Assembly: GCA_029718625.1 (NCBI GenBank)
Contig: CM056395.1
Span: 19,308,309 to 19,372,308, forward strand
Source: Synaphobranchus kaupii
Lineage: Eukaryota > Chordata > Actinopteri > Anguilliformes > Synaphobranchidae
DNA: 64,000 bases
Direction: 5' to 3'
The translations under genes and the position numbers were made by a program. Of the stretch, positions 29,401 through 41,400 are shown one piece after another (the stretch's first letter is position 1; each line of letters begins with the position of its first letter). The notes beneath the pieces are model-generated. The model saw nothing but the letters and a program-made list of their open reading frames with translations, did not search any database and had not been told where the DNA came from.

Positions 29401-32400
29401 CCCAACTACAACTGCAGCCCCCACTACAACTGCAGCTCCCACTACAACAGCAGCCTCCACTACAACTGCAGCACCCACTACAACTGCAGCAAAAACAACT
29501 TCAGCCCCCACTACAACTGCAGCACCCACTACAGCTTCAGCCCCCGTGACAACTGCAGCTCCCACTACATCAGCAGCCTCCACTACAACTGCAGCCCACA
29601 CTACAACAGCAGCCCCAACTACAACTGCAGCCCCCACTACAACTTCAGCACCCACTACAACAGCAGTTCCCACTACAACTGCAGCCCCCACTACAACAGC
29701 AGCCTCCACTGCAACTGCAGCACCCACTACACCTGCAGCACCAACAACAACTGCAGCCCCCACTACAACTTCAGCACCCAGTACAACAGCAGTTCCAACT
29801 AGAACTGCAGCCCCCACTACAACAGCAGCCCCCACTACAACTGCAGCACCCACAACAACTGCAGCAACAACAACTGCAGCCCCAACTACAACTTCAGCCC
29901 CCACTACAACTGCAGCACCCACTACAACTTCAGCCCCTGTGACAACTGCAGCACCCAGTACAACTGCAGTCCCCACTACAACTTCAGCCCCCACTACAAC
30001 TGCAGCCCCCACTACAACTGCAGCTCCCACTACAACAGCAGCCTCCACTACAACTGCAGCACCCACTACAACTGCAGCAACAACAACTGCAGCCCCAACT
30101 ACAACTGCAGCCCCCACTACAACTTCAGCACCCACTACAACAGCAGTTCCCACTACAACTGCAGCCCCCACTACAACAGCAGCCTCCACTGCAACTGCAG
30201 CACCCACTACAACTGCAGCAACAACAACTGTAGCCCCAACTACAACTTCAGCCCCCACTACAACTGCAGCCTCCACTACAACTGCAGCCCACACTACAAC
30301 AGCAGCCCCCACTACAACTGCAGCACCCACTACAACTTCAGCCCCCGTGACAACTGCAGCACCCAGTACAACTGCAGTCCCCACTACAACTTCAGCCCCA
30401 ACTACAACTGCAGCCCCCACTACAACTTCAGCCCCCACTACAACTGCAGCTCCCACTACAACAGCAGCCTCCACTACAACTGCAGCACCCACTACAACTG
30501 CAGCAACAACAACTGCAGCCCCAACTACAACTTCAGCCCCCACTACAACTGCAGCCCACACTACAACAGCAGCCCCCACTATAACTGCAGCCCTCACTAC
30601 AACTTCAGCCCCCACTACAACTTCAGCACCCACTACAACAGCAGCTCCCACTTCAAGAGCAGCCTCCACTACAACAGCAGCCCACACTACAACAGCAACC
30701 CCCACTACAACAGCATCTCCCACTCCAACTGCAGCACCAACCACAACTCCAGCTCCGACAACAACACCAGTTCTCACTACAACTGCAGCCCCAACTACGT
30801 CTGCAGCACCCACTACAACTGCAGCCCCGACAACAACCCCAGTTCCCACTACTACTGCAGCAGCCAGTACAACTGCAGTCCCCACTACAACTTCAGCCCC
30901 AACTACAACTGCAGCCCCCACTACAACTGCAGCCCCCACTACAACTGCAGCTCCCACTACAACAGCAGCCTACATTACAACTGCAGCACCCACTACAACT
31001 GCAGCAACAACAACTGCAGCCCCAACTACAACTGCAGCCCCCACTACAACTTCAGCACCCACTACAACAGCAGTTCCCACTACAACTGCAGCCCCCACTA
31101 CAACAGCAGCCTCCACTGCAACTGCAACACCCACTACACCTGCAGCACCAACAACAACTGCAGCCCCCACTACAACTGCAGCCCCCACTACAACAGCAGC
31201 CCTCACTACAACAGCAGCCTCCACTGCAACTGCAGCCCCCACTACAACTGCAGCACCAACAACAACTGCAGCCCTCACTACAACTTCAGCTCCCACTACA
31301 ACTTCAGCACCCACTACAACAGCAGCTCCCACTTCAAGAGCAGCCTCCACTACAACAGCAGCCCACACTACAACAGCAACCCCCACTACAACAGCATCTC
31401 CCACTACAACTGCAGCACAAACCACAACTCCAGCTCCGACAACAACACCAGTTCTCACTACAACTGCAGCCCCAACTATGTCTGCAGCACCCACTACAAC
31501 TGCAGCCCCGACAACAACCCCAGTTCCCACTACCACTGCAGCACCCAGTACAACTGCAGTCCCCACTACAACTGCAGCTCCCACTACAACAGCAGCCTCC
31601 ACTACAACTGCAGCACGCACTACAACTGCAGCAACAACAACTGCAGCCCCAACTACAACTTCAGCCCCCACTACAACTGCAGCACCCACTACAACTTCAG
31701 CCCCCGTGACAACTGCAGCTCCCACTACATCAGCAGCCTCCACTACAACTGCAGCCCACACTACAACAGCAGCCCCCACTACAACTTCAGCACCCACTAC
31801 AACAGCAGTTCCCACTACAACTGCAGCCCCAACTACGTCTGCAACACCCACTACAACTGCAGCCCCGACAACAACCCCAGTTCCCATTACCACTGCAGCA
31901 CCCAGTACAACTGCAGTCCCCACTACAACTTCAGCCCCAACTACAACTGCAGCCCCCACTACAACTGCAGCCCCCACTACAACTGCAGCTCCCACTACAA
32001 CAGCAGCCTCCACTACAACTGCAGCACCCACTACAACTGCAGCAACAACAACTGCAGCCCCAACTACAACTTCAGCCCCCACTACAACTGCAGCACCCAC
32101 TACAACTTCAGCCCCCGTGACAACTGCAGCTCCCACTACATCAGCAGCCTCCACTACAACTGCAGCCCACACTACAACAGCAGCCCCAACTACAACTGCA
32201 GCCCCCACTACAACTTCAGCACCCACTACAACAGCAGTTCCGACTACAACTGCAGCCCCCACTACAACAGCAGCCTCCACTGCAACTGCAGCACCCACTA
32301 CACCTGCAGCACCAACAACAACTGCAGCCCCCACTACAACTTCAGCACCCATTACAACAGCAGTTCCAACTACAACTGCAGCCCCCACTACAACAGCAGC

Positions 32401-35400
32401 CCCCACTACAACAGCAGCCTCGACTGCAACTGCAGCCCCCACTACAACTGCAGCACCCACTACAACTGCAGCAACAACAACTGCAGCCCCAACTACAACT
32501 TCAGCCCCCACTACAACTGCAGCACCCACTACAACTTCAGCCCCCGTGACAACTGCAGCTCCCACTACATCAGCAGCCTCCACTACAACTGCAGCCCACA
32601 CTACAACAGCAGCTCCCACTACAACAGCAGCCTCCACTACAACTGCAGCACCCACTACAACTGCAGCAACAACAACTGCAGCCCCAACTACAACTTCAGC
32701 CCCCACTACAACTGCAGCACCCACTACAACTTCAGCCCCCGTGACAACTGCAGCTCCCACTACATCAGCAGCCTCCACTACAACTGCAGCCCACACTACA
32801 ACAGCAGCCCCAACTACAACTGCAGCCCCCACTACAACTTCAGCACCCACTACAACAGCAGTTCCCACTACAACTGCAGCCCCCACTACAACAGCAGCCT
32901 CCACTGCAACTGCAGCCCCCACTAAAACTGCAGCACCAACAACAACTGCAGCCCTCACTACAACTTCAGCCCCCACTACAACTTCAGCACCCACTACAAC
33001 AGCAGTTCCCACTACAACTGCAGCCCCCACTACAACAGCAGCCTCCACTGCAACTGCAACACCCACTACACCTGCAGCACCAACAACAACAACTGCAGCC
33101 CCCACTACAACTTCAGCACCCAGTACAACAGCAGTTCCCACTACAACTGCAGCCCCCACTACAACAGCAGCCCTCACTACAACAGCAGCACCAACAACAA
33201 CTGCAGCCCTCACTACAACTTCAGCTCCCACTACAACTTCAGCACCCACTACAACAGCAGCTCCCACTTCAAGAGCAGCCTCCACTACAACAGCAGCCCA
33301 CACTACAACAGCAACCCCCACTACAACAGCATCTCCCACTACAACTGCAGCACAAACCACAACTCCAGCTCCGACAACAACACCAGTTCTCACTACAACT
33401 GCAGCCCCAACTACGTCTGCAGCACCCACTACAACTGCAGCCCCGACAACAACCCCAGTTCCCACTACCACTGCAGCACCCAGTACAACTGCAGTCCCCA
33501 CTACAACTGCAGCACCAACAACAACTGCAGCCCTCACTACAACTTCAGCTCCCACTACAACTTCAGCACCCACTACAACAGCAGCCCCCACTACAACAGC
33601 AGCCCCCACTACAACTGCAGCACCAACAACAACTGCAGCCCTCACTACAACTTCAGCTCCCACTACAACTTCAGCACCCACTACAACAGCAGCTCCCACT
33701 TCAAGAGCAGCCTCCACTACAACAGCAGCCCACACTACAACAGCAACCCCCACTACAACAGCATCTCCCACTACAACTGCAGCACAAACCACAACTCCAG
33801 CTCCGACAACAACACCAGTTCTCACTACAACTGCAGCCCCAACTACGTCTGCAGCACCCACTACAACTGCAGCCCCGACAACAACCCCAGTTCCCACTAC
33901 CACTGCAGCACCCAGTACAACTGCAGTCCCCACTACAACTTCAGCCCCAACAACAACTGCAGCCCCCACTACAACTGCAGCCCCCACTACAACTGCAGCT
34001 CCCACTACAACAGCAGCCTCCACTACAACTGCAGCACCCACTACAACTGCAGCAACAACAACTGCAGCCCCAACTACAACTTCAGCCCCCACTACAACTG
34101 CAGCACCCAGTACAACTGCAGTCCCCACTACAACTTCAGACCCAACTACAACTGCAGCCCCCGCTACAACTGCAGCCTCCACTACAACTGCAGCTCCCAT
34201 TACAACAGCAGCCTCCACTACAACTGCAGCACCCACTACAACTGCAGCAACAACAACTGCAGCCCCAACTACAACTTCAGCACCCACTACAACAGCAGTT
34301 CCCACTACAACTGCAGCCCCCACTACAACAGCAGCCTCCACTGCAACTGCAGCACCCACTACACCTGCAGCACCAACAACAACTGCAGCCCCCATTACAA
34401 CTTCAGCACCCACTACAACAGCAGTTCCCACTACAACTGCAGCCCCCACTACAACTGCAGCCCCCACTACAACAGCAGCCCCCACTACAACAGCAGCCTC
34501 CACTGCAACTGCAGCCTCCACTACAACTGCAGCACCAACAACAACTGCAGCCCTCACTACAACTTCAGCCCCCACTACAACTTCAGCACCCACTACAACA
34601 GCAGTTCCCACTACAACTGCAGCCCCCACTACAACAGCAGCCTCCACTGCAACTGCAGCACCCACTACACCTGCTGCACCAACAACAACTGCAGCCCCCA
34701 CTACAACTTCAGCACCCAGTACAACAGCAGTTCCCACTACAACTGCAGCCCCCACTACAACAGCAGCCCTCACTACAACAGCAGCCTCCAATGCAACTGC
34801 AGCCCCCACTACAACTGCAGCACCAACAACAACTGCAGCCCTCACTACAACTTCAGCTCCCACTACAACTTCAGCACCCACTACAACAGCAGCTCCCACT
34901 TCAAGAGCAGCCTCCACTACAACAGCAGCCCACACTACAACAGCAACCCCCACTACAACAGCATCTCCCACTACAACTGCAGCACAAACCACAACTCCAG
35001 CTCCGACAACAACACCAGTTCTCACTACAACTGCAGCCCCAACTACGTCTGCAGCACCCACTACAACTGCAGCCCCGACAACAACCCCAGTTCCCACTAC
35101 CACTGCAGCACCCAGTACAACTGCAGTCCCCACTACAACTTCAGCCCCAACAACAACTGCAGCCCCCACTACAACTGCAGCCCCCACTACAACTGCAGCT
35201 CCCACTACAACAGCAGCCTCCACTACAACTGCAGCACCCACTACAACTGCAGCAACAACAACTGCAGCCCCAACTAAAACTTCAGCCCCCACTACAACTG
35301 CAGCACCCAGTACAACTGCAGTCCCCACTACAACTTCAGCCCCAACTACAACTGCAGCCCACACTACAACTGCAGCCTCCACTACAACTGCAACTCCCAC

Positions 35401-38400
35401 TACAACAGCAGCCTCCACTACAACAGCAGCACCCACTACAACTGCAGCAACAACAACTGCAGCCCCAACTACAACTTCAGCCCCCACTACAACTTCAGCA
35501 CCCACTACAACAGCAGTTCCCACTACAACTGCAGCCCCCACTACAACAGCAGCCTCCACTGCAACTGCAGCACCCACTACACCTGCAGCACCAACAACTG
35601 CAGCCCCCACTACAACTTCAGCACCCACTACAACAGCAGTTCCCACTACAACTGCAGACCCCACTACAACAGCAGCCCCCACTACAACAGCAGCCTCCAC
35701 TGCAACTGCAGCCCCCACTACAACTCCAGCTCCGACAACAACACCAGTTCTCACTACAACTGCAGCCCCAACTACGTCTGCAACACCCACTACAACTGCA
35801 GCCCCGACAACAACCCCAGTTCCCACTACCACTGCAGCACCCAGTACAACTGCAGTCCCCAGTACAACTTCAGCCCCAACTACAACTGCAGCCCCCACTA
35901 CAACTGCAGCCCCCACTACAACTGCAGCTCCCACTACAACAGCAGCCTCCACTACAACTGCAGCACCCACTACAACTGCAGCAACAACAACTGGAGCCCC
36001 AACTACAACTTCAGCCCCCACTACAACAGCAGCCTCCACTGCAACTGCAGCCCCCACTACAACTGCAGCACCAACAACTGCAGCCCCCACTACAACTTCA
36101 GCACCCAGTACAACAGCAGTTCCCACTGCAACTGCAGCCCCCACTACAACAGCAGCCCTCACTACAACAGCAGCCTCCACTACAACTGCAGCACCCACTA
36201 CAACTGCAGCAACAACAACTGCAGCCCCAACTACAACTTCAGCCCCCACTACAACTGCAGCACCCACTACAACTTCAGCTCCCGTGAAAACTGCAGCACC
36301 CAGTACAACTGCAGTCCCCACTACAACTTCAGCCCCAACTACAACTACAGCCCCCACTACAACTGCAGCCCCCACTACAACTGCAGCTCCCACTACAACA
36401 GCAGCCTCCACTACAACTGCAGCAACAACTGCAGCCCCAACTACAACTTCAGCCCCCACTACAACTGCAGCCCACACTACAACAGCAGCCCCCACTATAA
36501 CTGCAGCCCTCACTACAACTTCAGCACCCACTACAACAGCAGCTCCCACTTCAAGAGCAGCCTCCACTACAACAGCAGCCCACACTACAACAGCAACCCC
36601 CACTACAACAGCATCTCCCACTCCAACTGCAGCAACAACCACAACTCCAGCTCCGACAACAACACCAGTTCTCACTACAACTGCAGCCCCAACTACGTCT
36701 GCAGCACCCACTACAACTGCAGCCCCGACAACAACCCCAGTTCCCACTACCACTGCAGCACCCAGTACAACTGCAGTCCCCACTACAACTTCAGCCCCAA
36801 CAACAACTGCAGCCCCCACTACAACTGCAGCCCCCACTACAACTGCAGCTCCCACTACAACAGCAGCCTCCACTACAACTGCAGCACCCACTACAACTGC
36901 AGCAACAACAACTGCAGCCCCAACTACAACTTCAGCCCCCACTACAACTGCAGCACCCAGTACAACTGCAGTCCCCACTACAACTTCAGACCCAACTACA
37001 ACTGCAGCCCCCACTACAACTGCAGCCTCCACTACAACTGCAGCTCCCATTACAACAGCAGCCTCCACTACAACTGCAGCACCCACTACAACTGCAGCAA
37101 CAACAACTGCAGCCCCAACTACAACTTCAGCACCCACTACAACAGCAGTTCCCACTACAACTGCAGCCCCCACTACAACAGCAGCCTCCACTGCAACTGC
37201 AGCACCCACTACACCTGCAGCACCAACAACAACTGCAGCCCCCATTACAACTTCAGCACCCACTACAACAGCAGTTCCCACTACAACTGCAGCCCCCACT
37301 ACAACTGCAGCCCCCACTACAACAGCAGCCCCCACTACAACAGCAGCCTCCACTGCAACTGCAGCCCCCACTACAACTGCAGCACCAACAACAACTGCAG
37401 CCCTCACTACAACTTCAGCCCCCACTACAACTTCAGCACCCACTACAACAGCAGTTCCCACTACAACTGCAGCCCCCACTACAACAGCAGCCTCCACTGC
37501 AACTGCAGCACCCACTACACCTGCTGCACCAACAACAACTGCAGCCCCCACTACAACTTCAGCACCCAGTACAACAGCAGTTCCCACTACAACTGCAGCC
37601 CCCACTACAACAGCAGCCCTCACTACAACAGCAGCCTCCAATGCAACTGCAGCCCCCACTACAACTGCAGCACCAACAACAACTGCAGCCCTCACTACAA
37701 CTTCAGCTCCCACTACAACTTCAGCACCCACTACAACAGCAGCTCCCACTTCAAGAGCAGCCTCCACTACAACAGCAGCCCACACTACAACAGCAACCCC
37801 CACTACAACAGCATCTCCCACTACAACTGCAGCACAAACCACAACTCCAGCTCCGACAACAACACCAGTTCTCACTACAACTGCAGCCCCAACTACGTCT
37901 GCAGCACCCACTACAACTGCAGCCCCGACAACAACCCCAGTTCCCACTACCACTGCAGCACCCAGTACAATTGCAGTCCCCACTACAACTTCAGCCCCAA
38001 CAACAACTGCAGCCCCCACTACAACTGCAGCCCCCACTACAACTGCAGCTCCCACTACAACAGCAGCCTCCACTACAACTGCAGCACCCACTACAACTGC
38101 AGCAACAACAACTGCAGCCCCAACTAAAACTTCAGCCCCCACTACAACTGCAGCACCCAGTACAACTGCAGTCCCCACTACAACTTCAGCCCCAACTACA
38201 ACTGCAGCCCACACTACAACTGCAGCCTCCACTACAACTGCAGCTCCCACTACAACAGCAGCCTCCACTACAACAGCAGCACCCACTACAACTGCAGCAA
38301 CAACAACTGCAGCCCCAACTACAACTTCAGCCCCCACTACAACTTCAGCACCCACTACAACAGCAGTTCCCACTACAACTGCAGCCCCCACTACAACAGC

Positions 38401-41400
38401 AGCCTCCACTGCAACTGCAGCACCCACTACACCTGCAGCACCAACAACAACTGCAGCCCCCACTACAACTTCAGCACCCACTACAACAGCAGTTCCCACT
38501 ACAACTGCAGACCCCACTACAACAGCAGCCCCCACTACAACAGCAGCCTCCACTGCAACTGCAGCCCCCACTACAACTCCAGCTCCGACAACAACACCAG
38601 TTCTCACTACAACTGCAGCCCCAACTACGTCTGCAACACCCACTACAACTGCAGCCCCGACAACAACCCCAGTTCCCACTACCACTGCAGCACCCAGTAC
38701 AACTGCAGTCCCCAGTACAACTTCAGCCCCAACTACAACTGCAGCCCCCACTACAACTGCAGCCCCCACTACAACTGCAGCTCCCACTACAACAGCAGCC
38801 TCCACTACAACTGCAGCACCCACTACAACTGCAGCAACAACAACTGGAGCCCCAACTACAACTTCAGCCCCCACTACAACAGCAGCCTCCACTGCAACTG
38901 CAGCCCCCACTACAACTGCAGCACCAACAACTGCAGCCCCCACTACAACTTCAGCACCCAGTACAACAGCAGTTCCCACTGCAACTGCAGCCCCCACTAC
39001 AACAGCAGCCCTCACTACAACAGCAGCCTCCACTACAACTGCAGCACCCACTACAACTGCAGCAACAACAACTGCAGCCCCAACTACAACTTCAGCCCCC
39101 ACTACAACTGCAGCACCCACTACAACTTCAGCTCCCGTGAAAACTGCAGCACCCAGTACAACTGCAGTCCCCACTACAATTTCAGCCCCAACTACAACTA
39201 CAGCCCCCACTACAACTGCAGCCCCCACTACAACTGCAGCTCCCACTACAACAGCAGCCTCCACTACAACTGCAGCAACAACTGCAGCCCCAACTACAAC
39301 TTCAGCCCCCACTACAACTGCAGCCCACACTACAACAGCAGCCCCCACTATAACTGCAGCCCTCACTACAACTTCAGCACCCACTACAACAGCAGCTCCC
39401 ACTTCAAGAGCAGCCTCCACTACAACAGCAGCCCACACTACAACAGCAACCCCCACTACAACAGCATCTCCCACTCCAACTGCAGCAACAACCACAACTC
39501 CAGCTCCGACAACAACACCAGTTCTCACTACAACTGCAGCCCCAACTACGTCTGCAGCACCCACTACAACTGCAGCCCCGACAACAACCCCAGTTCCCAC
39601 TACCACTGCAGCACCCAGTACAACTGTAGTCCCCACTACAACTTCAGCCCCAACTACAACTGCAGCCCCCACTACAACTGCAGCTCCCACTACAACAGCA
39701 GCCTACACTACAACTGCAGCACCCACTACAACTGCAGCAACAACAACTGCAGCCCCAACTACAACTGCAGCCCCCACTACAACTTCAGCACCCACTACAA
39801 CAGCAGTTCCCACTACAACTGCAGCCCCCACTACAACAGCAGCCTCCACTGCAACTGCAGCACCCACTACAACTGCAGCCCCGACAACAACCTCAGTTCC
39901 CACTACCACTGCAGCACCCAGTACAACTGCAGTCCCCACTACAACTTCAGCCCCAACTACAACTGCAGCCCCCACTACAACTGCAGCCCGCACTACAACT
40001 GCAGCTCCCACTACAACAGCAGCCTCCACTACAACTGCAGCACCCACTACAACTGCAGCAACAACAACTGCAGCCCCAACTACAACTTCAGCCCCCACTA
40101 CAACTGCAGCCCACACTACAACAGCAGCCCCCACTATAACTGCAGCCCTCACTACAACTTCAGCCCCCACTACAACTTCAGCACCCACTACAACAGCAGC
40201 TCCCACTTCAAGAGCAGCCTCCACTACAACAGCAGCCCACACTACAACTGCAACCCCCACTACAACAGCATCTCCCACTACAACTGCAGCACCAACCACA
40301 ACTCCAGCTCCGACAACAACACCAGTTCCCACTATAACTGCAGCCCCAACTACGTCTGCAGCACCCACTACAACTGCAGCCCCGACAACAACCCCAGTTC
40401 CCACTACCACTGCAGCACCCAGTACAACTGCAGTCCCCACTACAACTTCAGCCCCAACTACAACTGCAGCCCCCACTACAACTGCAGCCCCCACTACAAC
40501 TGCAGCTCCCACTACAACAGCAGCCCCCAATACAATTGCAGCACCAACAACAACTGCCGCCCTAACTACAACTTCAGCTCCCACTACAACTTCAGCACCC
40601 ACTACAACTGCAGCCCCCACTACAACAGCAGCCCTCACTACAACAGCAGCCTCCACTGCAACTGCAGCCCCCACTACAACTGCAGCACCAACAACAACTG
40701 CAGCCCTCACTACAACTTCAGCTCCCACTACAACTTCAGCACCCACTACAACAGCAGCTCCCACTTCAAGAGCAGCCTCCACTACAACAGCAGCCCACAC
40801 TACAACAGCAACCCCCACTACAACAGCATCTCCCACTACAACTGCAGCACAAACCACAACTCCAGCTCCGACAATAACACCAGTTCTCACTACAACTGCA
40901 GCCCCAACTACGTCTGCAGCACCCACTACAACTTCAGCCCCCCGCCTCAATTGCAGCTCTCACTACATCAGCAGCCTCCACTACAACTGCAGCCCACACT
41001 ACAACAGCAGCCCCCACTACAACTGCAACCCTCACTATAACTGCAGCTCCAACTACAAATTCAGCCCCCACTACAACAGCAGCACCCTCTACAACTGCAG
41101 CACCAACAACAACTGCAGCCCCCACTACAACTGCAACCCTCACTACAACTGCAGCTCCCACTACAACTGCAGCCCTCACTACAACTGCAGCCCCCACTAC
41201 AACTGCAGCTCCCATTACAACTGCAGCCCCCAGTACAACTACAGCCCCCACTACAACAGCAGCCTCCACTAAAACAGCATCTCCCGCTGCAACTGCAGCT
41301 CACACTACAACTGCAGCACCAACAACAACTGCAGCCCTCACTACATCAGCAGCCTCCACTACAACTGCAACCCCCACTAAAACTGCCCCTACTACAACTG

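Larger units (their letters stand above)
27507..37618 (+). repeat. Roughly 10.1-kb tandem duplication, unit 2
   Basis: Copy of 17,821-27,540. The offset changes are fully accounted for: +2 from extra C at 29236-29241 and 29327-29331, -1 from the extra C of unit 1 at 23411-23416, +396 bp from an extra PTSR module near 33.2-33.7 kb, -3 bp from a lost Thr codon near 35,590, and -1 from the extra C at 26355-26359. Sequence match stops at about 37,619 (27,540 continues CCC CAC, 37,619 continues CTC). Boundaries are approximate. Confidence 0.78.
1..40943 (+). repeat. Class I repeat array (PTSR-landmark modules)
   Basis: I located 42 P-T-S-R-A-A-S landmarks (sequence ACTTCAAGAGCAG), for example at about 94, 847, 1387, 1870, 2851, 3388, 5503, 9355, 12544, 16102, 18751, 23615, 28437, 33267, 37748, 40205 and 40763. 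Spacing ranges from about 430 to 2,210 bp. Each is followed by a constant order: S-T-T-T-A-A-H, T-A-T-P or T-A-K-P, T-A-S-P, A-A-(P/Q)-T-T-T-P, T-P-V-(L/P), T-T-S-A-A, T-P-V-P, P-S-T-T-A-V-P. From 13 to 33 kb, extra modules with A-P-V-T-T-A-A-P-T-T-S-A-A-S and S-T-A-T-A-A become frequent. The Arg of PTSR is the main positively charged residue of this half. Confidence 0.88.
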
